DNA of 28,836 nucleotides from a virus. Of the stretch, positions 14,068-22,199 are shown piece by piece. The position numbers and the translations under genes were made by a program. Under the pieces are notes generated by a model that had not been told where the DNA came from, made no database searches, and was given only the letters and a program-made list of their open reading frames with translations. Location: positions 1-28,836 of the IMG/VR virus record IMGVR_UViG_3300041809_003454; one strand, written 5' to 3'. The number at the start of each line of letters is the position of its first letter. Positions within the stretch are counted from its first letter, which is position 1.

Positions 14068-14098
14068 GAAGGGGCAAGTCTTGTGACCTTGCCCCTTC
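14068..14098 (+). terminator. Strong hairpin after the capsid gene (terminator or mRNA stabiliser)
   Basis: An 11-bp perfect stem pairs 14068-14078 (GAAGGGGCAAG) with 14088-14098, with a 9-base loop. The downstream run is TTCAAAAC rather than a U-tract, so read-through is likely. It may be a stabiliser or partial terminator. Confidence 0.6.
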
Positions 14099-14106
14099 TT
14101 CAAAAC

Positions 14107-14118
14107 AAAGGTCGCAAC
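14107..14118 (+). promoter_or_regulatory. Leader element AAAGGTCG-N-AAC (copy 4)
   Basis: AAAGGTCGCAAC lies 8 bases after the hairpin and 17 bases before the ATG at 14136. It is identical in 12 bases to the copy at 11696. Confidence 0.4.
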
Positions 14119-14135
14119 ATCTCAAAATAAATCTA

Positions 14136-14636
14136 ATGGGTATGAGAACAAAATCTATCGGATTTCCGAACAGCGAGGCAGAATTGTCCACGTTGCTCGA
14201 CAAGCTTCAGCGGTCCACGTTGCAGCAGATGATGGTTTCCGGCACTCTCGCGATCCACGGCGCAAGCTCTCCGCTCGCCAAGATCTCGAACGCGATCTAT
14301 TACCAGATCGACGGTTCCGTCTATACTGCCGCCGCCGCTGACTTGTCGGCACTCGTCGGTACGGTCGTGAACGCGACCTACAACGTGTTCATGTTCACCG
14401 TGAACGCGGCTGGCGCTTTCCATACATATATGGGAACTGCCGGCGCAACGCTCGGCGCAGTCGTTTTCCCGTCCGCTCCGGACGGTGAAGTGGTCATCGG
14501 GTTTGTCATCATCCACCCCACGGGATCGGGCAACTTTGTCGGAGGTACTACCAACCTCGACGACGCGACCTCCGTTCCGAACGCGGTGTATGTGAACAAC
14601 CTCGGGGAATTCTTCCCGCAGTACGCGACACTCTAG
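14136..14636 (+). CDS. Capsid-proximal structural protein, probably decoration or minor head protein
   Basis: The product has 166 residues. After a short helical start, the sequence is Ala/Gly/Thr/Val-rich with alternating strands (NATYNVFMFTVNAAGAF, EVVIGFVIIHPTG), pointing to a beta-rich structural protein. It follows the coat gene directly and is bracketed by two strong hairpins, consistent with high expression. I recall similar unnamed proteins in phage head clusters but cannot name a family. Decoration is the inference. Confidence 0.65.
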   Translation: MGMRTKSIGFPNSEAELSTLLDKLQRSTLQQMMVSGTLAIHGASSPLAKISNAIYYQIDGSVYTAAAADLSALVGTVVNATYNVFMFTVNAAGAFHTYMGTAGATLGAVVFPSAPDGEVVIGFVIIHPTGSGNFVGGTTNLDDATSVPNAVYVNNLGEFFPQYATL

Positions 14637-14641
14637 TCGCA

Positions 14642-14680
14642 CGTCTCTTCGCTCTCCCGGTCAGGGAGGGCGGGGAGATG
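14642..14680 (+). terminator. Long 17-bp hairpin (terminator-like)
   Basis: Bases 14642-14658 pair with 14664-14680 (17 bp, several G-U) around a 5-base loop GGTCA. The following bases are CCCCTTATAAA, with no U-tract. This is the second of three consecutive hairpins after structural genes. Confidence 0.6.
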
Positions 14681-14720
14681 CCCCTTATAAAGGCCGGCAA
14701 ACACATAATCAAATAATTCA

Positions 14721-15128
14721 GTGGCAGCTTACAACAAATTCAATACGTTCGTCGGAGACCTGGCGGCGAAGGTCCACAACCTCGGTTCGGACCAGCTCGC
14801 CGTCGCTTTGACGGATACCCTGCCGGTTTCGACGAATACCGTGATCGCGAACATCACGCAGATCTCCTACACGAATCTTTCGAGCAGGAACATCACGCTC
14901 ACGAGCTCGGGCCAGACCTCGGGGACGTACACCCTGAAGCTCACGAATCTCACGCTCACGGCGTCCGGCACGGTCCCGCAGTTCCGCTATATCGTGATCT
15001 ACAATTCGACGGCCTCGGGCGGACCTTTGATCTCATGGTTCGACAATGGCTCCGAAGTGAACATGGGTTCGGGCGATACGTATCTTGTGAACTTCGACGC
15101 GACGAACGGTCTTCTTCAGTTAACGTAA
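14721..15128 (+). CDS. Phage structural protein, head/decoration type
   Basis: The product is 135 residues, with a GTG start. The opening AAYNKFNTFVGDLAAKVHNLGSD is a pattern common in phage virion proteins. The body is beta-rich and Thr/Ser-rich (YTLKLTNLTLTASGTV). Such proteins are often annotated only as hypothetical structural proteins, and the sequence does not settle head versus tail placement. There is no Shine-Dalgarno sequence. A short hairpin follows its stop. Confidence 0.7.
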   Translation: MAAYNKFNTFVGDLAAKVHNLGSDQLAVALTDTLPVSTNTVIANITQISYTNLSSRNITLTSSGQTSGTYTLKLTNLTLTASGTVPQFRYIVIYNSTASGGPLISWFDNGSEVNMGSGDTYLVNFDATNGLLQLT

Positions 15129-15150
15129 CCTCTGGCAATCGCGCCGGAGG
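15129..15150 (+). other. Intergenic hairpin that sequesters a GGAGG
   Basis: An 8-bp stem (15129-15136 with 15143-15150, one G-U) has a 6-base loop. The 3' arm contains GGAGG, eleven bases before the next ATG. This is the only SD-like site among the structural genes, and it is base-paired. Confidence 0.5.
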
Positions 15151-15161
15151 TTTGAGCAACA

Positions 15162-16256
15162 ATGGCGAAACACTTTCAGATCGACACCGGCGGCACGCTC
15201 ACGACGAGCCTTGCCCATTATTGGAAGCTTGACGAAGCGGCCGGAACGACCCGCGTTGATTTTGTCGGCTCCGATAATCTCACCGATACCAATACCGTCG
15301 GCCAGGGTACGGGAGTGGGAAGCACCGGCAACGCCGCGCTATTCACACGCACATCGAACCAGAACCTTGCGCACGCGACAGCGACCGACCTTGAAATCAA
15401 CAGCGCCGATTGGAGTTTGGCATTGTGGGTAAAGACGACGAACGCCGCGACCTACCAAGTCCCCATCGGAAAGTGGACGAACTCTTGGCTCATCGACCTT
15501 AACGGCTCGAAACTTGACTTCTACATCAACGGCGGCTCGACGTATGTGACGACCACGGGCAGTCTCAGCTCGAACACGTGGTATTTCATTTACGTCTACT
15601 ACAAGCACGGAACGGGTATCGGGATCTCCATCAATAATGGAACGGCGAACACCGCTTCGTACACTGGGTCTTCGAACTCCGGCTCAGACACGTTCTACGT
15701 TGGACGCGACCAGAGCGTTTCGGACAACTGGGACGGCTTGATCTGCCAGGTGGGAATGTGGAACAAGGTGCTTGTCGCGCAGGAATTGACCGACCTTTAC
15801 AACTCGGGGAATGGTCAGACGATGATCGCGGGAACTGCGTACACATTGACCGCCGTAGCAGGATACTACTCGCTCGTCGGAGAAGCGGTTACGTTCATCA
15901 AGAACCTCCACGCGACGATTGTTTACGGCGCGTACGCGCTTACCGGGTACGCCGTCACACTCTTCAAATCAAAAGGGCTTCTCCTTGCATCCGGAGCGTA
16001 TACCGTGACCGGAGAGACCGTCTCATTCATAAAGAACATTAGCGTTGTCATCACGCACGGCGCGTACGCGCTTACCGGGTACGCCGCAGCGATGTTCAAG
16101 GCACGGGTATTGAACGCCGTGACGGGGATATATACGCTCCTCGGGAATTCGGTCGGCATTACAGGGTTCTTGAGCAAGTATCGACCGCAGGGAACATCAT
16201 TCGGAAGCAAGTACGCGCCGCAGGGAACAACGTTCCAAGATAAATATCACTCATAA
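15162..16256 (+). CDS. LamG/concanavalin-like domain protein with 22-residue repeats (adhesin or fibre)
   Basis: The protein has 364 residues. Residues about 17-215 show a LamG/concanavalin-type lectin pattern (LAHYWKLDEAAG, SWSLALWV-like strand, TFYVGRD, WDGLICQVGMWNKVL). From Gly234 there are five units with exact 22-residue spacing (Gly234, 256, 278, 300, 322), each starting GxYxLxG. They are followed by two KYxPQGTxF units near the C-terminus. The lectin domain probably binds glycans and the repeats form a stalk. At DNA level, 30 identical bases recur at 15925 and 16057, 132 bases (two units) apart. A receptor-binding or head-fibre role is inferred. Confidence 0.82.
   Translation: MAKHFQIDTGGTLTTSLAHYWKLDEAAGTTRVDFVGSDNLTDTNTVGQGTGVGSTGNAALFTRTSNQNLAHATATDLEINSADWSLALWVKTTNAATYQVPIGKWTNSWLIDLNGSKLDFYINGGSTYVTTTGSLSSNTWYFIYVYYKHGTGIGISINNGTANTASYTGSSNSGSDTFYVGRDQSVSDNWDGLICQVGMWNKVLVAQELTDLYNSGNGQTMIAGTAYTLTAVAGYYSLVGEAVTFIKNLHATIVYGAYALTGYAVTLFKSKGLLLASGAYTVTGETVSFIKNISVVITHGAYALTGYAAAMFKARVLNAVTGIYTLLGNSVGITGFLSKYRPQGTSFGSKYAPQGTTFQDKYHS
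15925..16086 (+). repeat. In-frame DNA repeat within the fibre-like gene
   Basis: A 30-base sequence is identical at 15925-15954 and 16057-16086, separated by 132 bases, two 22-codon units. This indicates recent duplication or gene conversion among the repeat units. Confidence 0.75.
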
Positions 16257-16258
16257 CA

Positions 16259-16453
16259 ATGCCGCCCTCCTACGAAGAACTTCAGAACGAAAACGCCGAG
16301 TTCCAAAAACAAAAAGAACAGGAGACTTTCATTTCAACGCTCCGCAAGGAGTTCTCCGCAAAGTGGGTGGAACGCGCGGCGATATTCCTCATCGGGGCGA
16401 CGGCGTCCGCGCTTATCGCGTACATCGTCGAGAAACTACTCTTTTCAAAATGA
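16259..16453 (+). CDS. Small coiled-coil plus single transmembrane protein
   Basis: The product has 64 residues. A charged coiled segment (about 5-34) is followed by one hydrophobic helix (about 40-60, AAIFLIGATASALIAYIVEKLLF). Such a layout is found in small phage membrane proteins including holin-like and spanin-like ones. It starts three bases after the adhesin stop, and its stop overlaps the next start in ATGA. It may form a pair with the next membrane protein, and the location among tail genes is unusual for lysis. Confidence 0.6.
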   Translation: MPPSYEELQNENAEFQKQKEQETFISTLRKEFSAKWVERAAIFLIGATASALIAYIVEKLLFSK

Positions 16454-16971
16454 AATTGCATCACCGCATCATCGTTTTACTATCGTTAGCCGTTATAGTT
16501 CTCGGCAGCCTTTACATCGCGTATGAAACGTTCCTTGACGGGACCATCATCAGCCCCGCTGTCGTGTACAACATGACCCAGGTCACCTCGACCGTCGAGC
16601 CGACAGGCAACTTCTCATTGATCTCCGGAACTGTCGTCAGTTCGTATTACATGGCGACCGACCGCACGTTCTACAAACCGGGTGACGTGATCTATGGGAT
16701 ATGGAGCGGCTGCAAATACCGGCAGATGAACGTCGTCGTCCAATGGGCGTTCGTGAACGACATCGCACAGACGCTTCCCGCGCGCCCAGGAGCGCTCATG
16801 GTACTCGGATGCTATACGCAAGTGAAGGTTCCCATTGCCATTGTGCCGCAGGAGTTCCAATCCGCAGACAAGGGCGCAAAATACCGCCTCTATGGATTCG
16901 TCACGGGCCAGCCGAACCCATTCCGGACCATAAGTTATACGTTCATCACTAACCAATTCACCGTCAATTAA
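16450..16971 (+). CDS. N-terminally anchored extracytoplasmic beta protein
   Basis: The protein has 173 residues. Residues 6-24 are a hydrophobic signal-anchor (IIVLLSLAVIVLGSLYIA). The remainder is beta-rich, with two Cys (in GCKY and GCYTQ) that could form a disulfide outside the membrane. The start at 16450 overlaps the preceding stop (ATGA), pointing to coupling of the two membrane proteins. A second longer start upstream was rejected because it lies deep in the previous gene. The function is unknown. It may sit at the envelope during infection. Confidence 0.65.
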   Translation: MKLHHRIIVLLSLAVIVLGSLYIAYETFLDGTIISPAVVYNMTQVTSTVEPTGNFSLISGTVVSSYYMATDRTFYKPGDVIYGIWSGCKYRQMNVVVQWAFVNDIAQTLPARPGALMVLGCYTQVKVPIAIVPQEFQSADKGAKYRLYGFVTGQPNPFRTISYTFITNQFTVN

Positions 16972-18669
16972 ATGGCATTACGCGTCGTCCCATTCGGTGC
17001 AGCAGAAGGGTTTTCCGATCTTCCCATCGTCGGCACGCATTTTTACTCTCAGGGTTTCACGCCTACGAAGTTCGGCATCGGGACGATGTATTCGATAGTC
17101 CAGAAAGCATCAAGCGCCGGCATCACGGGCTTGGGTTCGATCAACGCCATGACGACGCTCAATGGTTTCCTCACGGTTCAGGATTCGAACGGCGTCATCT
17201 GGCAGGAAACGTCGCGCGGCAATTACGTGCTTGCCACCGTTCGCTCGCCGCTTGGCAACGGCGCGGGAATGATGACTGACCAGTACGGCAATCTTCTCTA
17301 CGCGTGCGGCGCGAGCAACAACCAACTTGGCTTGTACAACGGCACGACGTGGAACGACACCTATCAATCGTTGAGTTCCAACCAACATCCGATGGACACG
17401 TACGAGGATCTCCGGCTCATCGCGGACGGGTACAACGTCGCGTGTATTTACAACGACAATTCTTATAACGGCTCCGCGTTCACTATCCCGAGCCAGATGA
17501 CCATAACGGCCATCAAGGGCGGTCCGAACGGAATCCTCATCGGCGCGCACCTGAACGGCGTGGGATGTTTGATCCTTTGGGACGGCAATGCGTTGCGCTC
17601 GAAAGTGCCTTGGAAGTGGGTATCCGGCGGGAAGATTCTCTCGATTGACACCTATGGCCAGGAGTGGATAGTGAAGACCCAGCGCCAAACGCTCGTGACC
17701 AACGGTTCGACCGTCAGTGAATTGTTCGGGATGTTCGATGACCCGTTGGCGTTCAATAATTTCGATTCCACGCAGATCATTCCGCATCAGATCGCGCTCG
17801 TGGGAGACATGCTCCTCTTCACGATCACTTCGACCACCGGTAATCTTGCACAATACGGCCGCATGAAGCCGGGAGTTTACCTTTACTCGTTCTCGCGAAA
17901 GGCATGGGGATATATCCCTATGGGCGGCGGCGTAACATTCAACCTGCAAGTCAATTGCGTTTTCTTCGATGTGGCGAACGACCGTATCCTTATCGCCTAC
18001 AGTGCCGGAGGAATCAATTACGTCGGCGCGCTCACGAACACGCCACCCGCCCAGGCGGTCTACGTCTCGGAAGAACTCGGACTTGGAAAGATAAAGTACC
18101 AGCGCACGTTCTTCGGGCCGACCGACAAGACCGTGGAAGCCGTGGTGCTGAACCTTACGACGCTCAATTCCAATACAACGGCAACGCCGATCACGTTCAA
18201 TGCTTCGCTCAAGATTTACAACTTCAAACGGCAGCTTTGGGGACATTGCATCACGAGCGCAACGTCCGGCGCGAGCAATCAGGTTATCGTGGATGGGACG
18301 GTCGCTGGAACATTCGACGCGCAGGTTGGCGACGAAGTGACGGTGCTCGAAGGTCCGAACGCCGGAGCAATCGCGCACATCACGGGAATCACGAACGACG
18401 GCTTGAGTAACGAGACATGGGCGCTCGATACCGGCTTGGCGAATCTCACGCAATCGGGCGTGAACCTTCAAGTCCAGCCGTTCACCCTCGTAAAGCGGCA
18501 AACGTTCACATCTCTCGCCCAGCTCAAAAACATCTTCTTCAGCGTGAACAGCATCAGGGGCAAGCAGTTCCTCATCAAGATCGTTTTTGACGGAATCACG
18601 GCTGGCCTCGGGTTGGAACTCCTCACGTCGTACTGGGTATTCAACGATATTGGCTACGATCAAACATGA
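16972..18669 (+). CDS. Large beta-propeller-type tail protein
   Basis: The protein has 565 residues. It has repeated strand-turn elements such as GNLLYACG, CLILWDGNALRSK, YSFSRKAWGYIPMGGG and RILIAYSAGG, plus repeated Gly-Asn-Thr turns, typical of a propeller. The C-terminal 100 residues look like an all-beta domain. In short-tailed phages such propeller proteins form the tail nozzle or hub below the portal. That function is inferred from fold pattern, size and gene order. It is adjacent to the tail fibre-like gene, with which it shares a four-base ATGA overlap. Confidence 0.75.
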   Translation: MALRVVPFGAAEGFSDLPIVGTHFYSQGFTPTKFGIGTMYSIVQKASSAGITGLGSINAMTTLNGFLTVQDSNGVIWQETSRGNYVLATVRSPLGNGAGMMTDQYGNLLYACGASNNQLGLYNGTTWNDTYQSLSSNQHPMDTYEDLRLIADGYNVACIYNDNSYNGSAFTIPSQMTITAIKGGPNGILIGAHLNGVGCLILWDGNALRSKVPWKWVSGGKILSIDTYGQEWIVKTQRQTLVTNGSTVSELFGMFDDPLAFNNFDSTQIIPHQIALVGDMLLFTITSTTGNLAQYGRMKPGVYLYSFSRKAWGYIPMGGGVTFNLQVNCVFFDVANDRILIAYSAGGINYVGALTNTPPAQAVYVSEELGLGKIKYQRTFFGPTDKTVEAVVLNLTTLNSNTTATPITFNASLKIYNFKRQLWGHCITSATSGASNQVIVDGTVAGTFDAQVGDEVTVLEGPNAGAIAHITGITNDGLSNETWALDTGLANLTQSGVNLQVQPFTLVKRQTFTSLAQLKNIFFSVNSIRGKQFLIKIVFDGITAGLGLELLTSYWVFNDIGYDQT

Positions 18670-19421
18670 TAGAGTCCGAATTCAAATCCGCGATAAATAG
18701 CGGTGCTATAAAGGCAGAAGTGGACAGCCAATCGGCGCAGGGCGAACCGGAGGGTGGCGCGGGGCTTCCGGTTCAGCAGTCCTTCGACCTTACGCAGTTC
18801 TTGCCGATGCTCATTCAGCTTCAAAGCACGCAAGCCGTTTTGACCGCCCCGCCGACCTACATCCCCCGGACGTTTCAAGAGCAGATTCAATTCGTCTTTA
18901 CGGGCGGCGTGTATTATCTCTATCTCTATTTCAACAACCAGTGGAACAAGGTAACGCTCGGGGCGACGGGCGTCACGCAGATTCTCGCCGGATCGGGAAT
19001 CTCTGTCAGTCCCGTGGGAGGAACGGGAGCCGTCACGGTCACGAACGCCATTGCTTTCAAGACGGGTTCCTCAACACGCATTATGAATGCCTCATCGGGA
19101 ACGCAAACGATTGCCCACGGATTGGGCAAAGTACCGAGCATTGTAAGGATAAGCGGAGCATGGGGCGGCGGTTCTGCGGTACTCGCATGGTCGTCGGGGA
19201 ACTACAACGGTACGACCATGAATGTCGCGTCTATTTCCTACTACGCTGGCGCGTCGGCATCAAATAATGGCGGGACATTTGATGTCGTTTATCTCAATTC
19301 AAATGGCGCTGGACAAGCAGCGACAATAACAATGGACGCAACGAATATATACCTCGCGTGGTCAGTGCTTGGAGGCGGCGGGAGCGGAACCGCCAATCTC
19401 ATCTGGGAGGTCGAAGGATGA
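18666..19421 (+). CDS. Tail fibre/receptor-binding-like protein
   Basis: The protein has 251 residues. The N-terminal 70 residues are polar and probably attach to the tail. The segment TGVTQILAGSGISVSPVGGTGAVTVTN (written here as two parts: TGVTQILAGSGI and SVSPVGGTGAVTVTN, about 100-127) and the motif TIAHGLGKVPSIVRISG (about 149-165) are common in phage fibre C-terminal domains. The end is Gly/Ser-rich, with strands. It overlaps the propeller gene by four bases, so the two are probably expressed together. Receptor binding is inferred from these motifs. Confidence 0.75.
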   Translation: MIESEFKSAINSGAIKAEVDSQSAQGEPEGGAGLPVQQSFDLTQFLPMLIQLQSTQAVLTAPPTYIPRTFQEQIQFVFTGGVYYLYLYFNNQWNKVTLGATGVTQILAGSGISVSPVGGTGAVTVTNAIAFKTGSSTRIMNASSGTQTIAHGLGKVPSIVRISGAWGGGSAVLAWSSGNYNGTTMNVASISYYAGASASNNGGTFDVVYLNSNGAGQAATITMDATNIYLAWSVLGGGGSGTANLIWEVEG

Positions 19422-19424
19422 TGC

Positions 19425-19463
19425 TATCCACACCCTAGACATAAAACATTAAACACCTACACT
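19425..19463 (+). promoter_or_regulatory. Predicted promoter ahead of the adaptor/ejection genes
   Basis: TAGACA (19436-19441) and TACACT (19458-19463) are 16 bases apart. The box TATCCACA (19425-19432) lies just upstream. An ACCCACC leader (19471-19477) precedes the start at 19481. Confidence 0.5.
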
Positions 19464-19480
19464 TAAAGTAACCCACCACC

Positions 19481-20233
19481 ATGCAACTCTCTGAAGCAGA
19501 AATCGCCCTTTGCCGAGAACTCAATACCAGCGTCGCCGACGTGCTCGCCGGAACGAACCAGCTCTTTTCGCAGTCCGACATTGACGGATATATCAACGAC
19601 GGTGCGAAGCGCGCATGGGACTACAAGCCGTGGACGTTCAGCGAGAAGACGTACATGCTCACGATCCCCTCGGGATTCATCGGGTACATTGACTACCCCA
19701 ACACGTTCGGGGACGAGAGCGTGTTCCGCCTGGAGGTTCCCGCGCAGAACGGCGGCACGGCAGAGTTCAAGAAGGTGCTCTTTGCCGATTATCAAAAATG
19801 GTTCTCGGACAATCCGACCGACACGTCGAACATCTGGACCGAGCACGAGCGGTTTATTTTCATCAACCCGAACGCCGTGACCGTCGGACAGGAGGTGGAC
19901 ATCTCGGGAAAGCTTCGTGCGCCGACGCTCGTGAACCCGACCGACCTATTGCCGTTTTCCCCGACGACCGACAATCAGGAGAGTTCCGGGAACAAAGCGA
20001 TCATCTTGCTCGCCTATGCCGACGCGCTCGCAAGCGAAAAGAAAGGGAACACCGTTGGAGCAAAAGACCAGGAAGCCCGCGCGATGATGTTGCTCGATAC
20101 CGTGTGGAAGCCGATTGGCGAACTGCGCGCGCAGAAGGCTTCGCAGAACCGGCCATTTTTCAATACCACCGATATGTTCAACTCGAACCGCGCCCGAAAC
20201 AATCAAGGTCCGATAGGAAACTTTAACTTCTAA
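19481..20233 (+). CDS. Head-tail adaptor (podovirus tail-connector type)
   Basis: The protein has 250 residues. An N-terminal helix is followed by FSQSDIDGYINDGAKRAWDYKPW, then beta-strands, then TLVNPTDLLPFSPTTDNQESSGNKAIILLAYADALASE (split here into TLVNPTDLLPFSP and TTDNQESSGNKAI) and a long helix. This overall pattern, together with repeated Trp and acidic residues, matches podophage adaptors that dock to the portal and seal the head after packaging. It has its own promoter and is followed without a gap by the ejection protein genes. The family call is by pattern, and the position after the tail genes is a less usual order. Confidence 0.8.
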   Translation: MQLSEAEIALCRELNTSVADVLAGTNQLFSQSDIDGYINDGAKRAWDYKPWTFSEKTYMLTIPSGFIGYIDYPNTFGDESVFRLEVPAQNGGTAEFKKVLFADYQKWFSDNPTDTSNIWTEHERFIFINPNAVTVGQEVDISGKLRAPTLVNPTDLLPFSPTTDNQESSGNKAIILLAYADALASEKKGNTVGAKDQEARAMMLLDTVWKPIGELRAQKASQNRPFFNTTDMFNSNRARNNQGPIGNFNF

Positions 20234-20234
20234 C

Positions 20235-22196
20235 ATGCCACCGCAAACAGCAACCCCAACCGTCGTCACCCCTACAACTCCCGTAACGCCGCCCGCGCCG
20301 GTTGTGACGAGTCCCGTCACTCCTACCACGCAACCCGTCGCGACCGCTACGCCGGCGGCAGTTGCCACTCCCGCCATTCCCTCAGCGCCGGCAGCGCCGA
20401 CCGATACTCAGAGCGCCGAAGATATTGCGGCGCAGGGCCTCGGGTACAAATCATACGCAGATGCGCTTTCACAGCTCACGGCGACCCCAACGCAAAGCGA
20501 ATCCGATCTCTACAATTCGGCATATTCAGCCGCCGGATTGGACGGCTTGCAAAACACGATCACTTCGCGGCAGAACGACCTTGCCACCGCGCAGAACAAG
20601 ATCAACGACAATCCGTGGCTCGATGAGGCGAGCCGCACCGGACGAAACCAGACCGTCACCACGCTTGCGAACGCCGACATCAAGAACTACCAGGACGAGT
20701 ACAACGCGAAGCTGAAAGAAGTCGAGGATTTGGTCACGCGTCAATCGGCAGACAACACGGCAGGCACCGAAGCGAACAAGGCGAAGCTCGCCGCGCTGGA
20801 GGATCAGGCAAAGGCGCTCGCCGCGCAAGCGACGACGCAGGGCGCAGCGCCCAAGACGATCACAGGACCAGACGGCACCGTGTACGCGTGGAACGGGACC
20901 TCATTTGACACCCTCAATTTGCCAGGGTCGAGTGATTCGAGCATCTTCAACACGCCAACCACTTCCGGAACACCGAGCGGAATCAATACCTACGGCATCA
21001 AATCAACGTCTACCACGCAGTCCTATGGCGGCGTCCCGAGCACAGTGACGGCAGCCGACGGAGGCACATTCCTTGCCTCACAAGGTGATGCGGCAGATCG
21101 AGCCGTCGCCCAGAAGCTTTTGACATCCGGCCTCTACAGCAACCTTACCGTTGACCAGGCATTGCGGCAGTGGAGCAATAACGGCTACAACGCGAGCATC
21201 CTTCAGGGCAAAGGCGTTGACCCCCAGGCGAAGATCGGCGATCTCACCAAGGGCGCACCGCAACAGATCCAGACGATCTTGGACGCCATCAAGCAGCAGG
21301 AGGGAATAACGAATAACAATGCGGCCCCCACGGGGTCCGACGGACGACCCACGGTGACGATGACCGCGAACAACGTGCCCGACCCGACGCAACAGTCGCA
21401 ATTCCTTTCCGCGATAAAGAGCCCCGATCTCCAGACCATCGTCAAAGGATTGGCGGACTACACGATCAATCCCGCATCGCTCCCCACGCGCAATTACAAA
21501 GGCGTCGGAGGCGTGACGCAGGCGCAAGCGATCGCACTCGCGCAGCAGTACGACCCGTCCTACGATTCGAAGCAGTACTCAACACGTCAGGCGACGATGA
21601 AAGCGTTCACGTCCGGCCAATACTCCCAGAACATCAATTCGCTCAATACCGCGATTGGACATATCTCCGACATTCTCTCGAATACCAAGAGTCTCGCAAA
21701 CAGCAACATTCCGGCATGGAACGCACTTGCCAATTCTGTTAAATCCGCTTTGGGCGCAGGCGGCGTGACGCGAGCGAGCACGAACCTTAGCGCGGCCACG
21801 AGCGAGCTCGCCTCGACGTTCAAGGGTTCCGGCGCTACGGACGCGGAGATCAAGCAACTTGGCACGATAGACGCGAACTCGTCGCCGGAGCAGGTGCAAG
21901 CGTACATCGAAACGGCCGCGCAGCTTCTCGCTTCGCGCTTACAGGCACTCACCGACACGTACACTTCGGGAATGGGCAAAGCGCCGGCGAACTCATTCCT
22001 CAGCCCGACAAGCGTCGCCGCACTGCAAGCACTCCAGAAAGCAGGATTGAACATCCAGGTACCCGGAATTGGAGGCAACACCCCGGCGGTTGGAGCGACA
22101 GTCTCGGACGCTTCCGGTGTCCCGGATGGAGCGACGGCTCAAGGCGATGATGGCAAGACATACGTCGCGCAAGGAGGCCAATGGGTCGCGCAATAA
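20235..22196 (+). CDS. Large internal virion/ejection-type protein I
   Basis: The protein has 653 residues, one base after the adaptor stop. Residues 1-55 are Pro/Thr/Ala-rich and disordered. Residues 90-215 are helical, with Gln/Ala coiled segments. The C-terminal half contains the segment YDPSYDSKQYSTRQATM (about 435-451) and SLNTAIGHISDI (about 465-476), which recur in unnamed phage internal proteins. No lytic transglycosylase motif was recognised. Because it lies after the adaptor and before another large protein, delivery of DNA across the envelope is the inferred role. Confidence 0.65.
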   Translation: MPPQTATPTVVTPTTPVTPPAPVVTSPVTPTTQPVATATPAAVATPAIPSAPAAPTDTQSAEDIAAQGLGYKSYADALSQLTATPTQSESDLYNSAYSAAGLDGLQNTITSRQNDLATAQNKINDNPWLDEASRTGRNQTVTTLANADIKNYQDEYNAKLKEVEDLVTRQSADNTAGTEANKAKLAALEDQAKALAAQATTQGAAPKTITGPDGTVYAWNGTSFDTLNLPGSSDSSIFNTPTTSGTPSGINTYGIKSTSTTQSYGGVPSTVTAADGGTFLASQGDAADRAVAQKLLTSGLYSNLTVDQALRQWSNNGYNASILQGKGVDPQAKIGDLTKGAPQQIQTILDAIKQQEGITNNNAAPTGSDGRPTVTMTANNVPDPTQQSQFLSAIKSPDLQTIVKGLADYTINPASLPTRNYKGVGGVTQAQAIALAQQYDPSYDSKQYSTRQATMKAFTSGQYSQNINSLNTAIGHISDILSNTKSLANSNIPAWNALANSVKSALGAGGVTRASTNLSAATSELASTFKGSGATDAEIKQLGTIDANSSPEQVQAYIETAAQLLASRLQALTDTYTSGMGKAPANSFLSPTSVAALQALQKAGLNIQVPGIGGNTPAVGATVSDASGVPDGATAQGDDGKTYVAQGGQWVAQ

Positions 22197-22199
22197 GAA

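Noticed and set aside
15146-15150. GGAGG as a Shine-Dalgarno site for the gene at 15162
   Set aside because: It is eleven bases from the start and inside the 3' arm of a stable hairpin, so it is at best a conditional site.
17110-18663. A 517-residue open frame on the minus strand opposite the propeller gene
   Set aside because: It is rich in Arg, His and Val, shows no domain pattern, has no start context, and mirrors codon bias of the plus-strand gene.
14721-19421. A programmed frameshift typical of long-tailed phage tail-assembly genes
   Set aside because: No slippery sequence with overlapping frames ahead of a tape-measure gene was found; the tail genes look podovirus-like.
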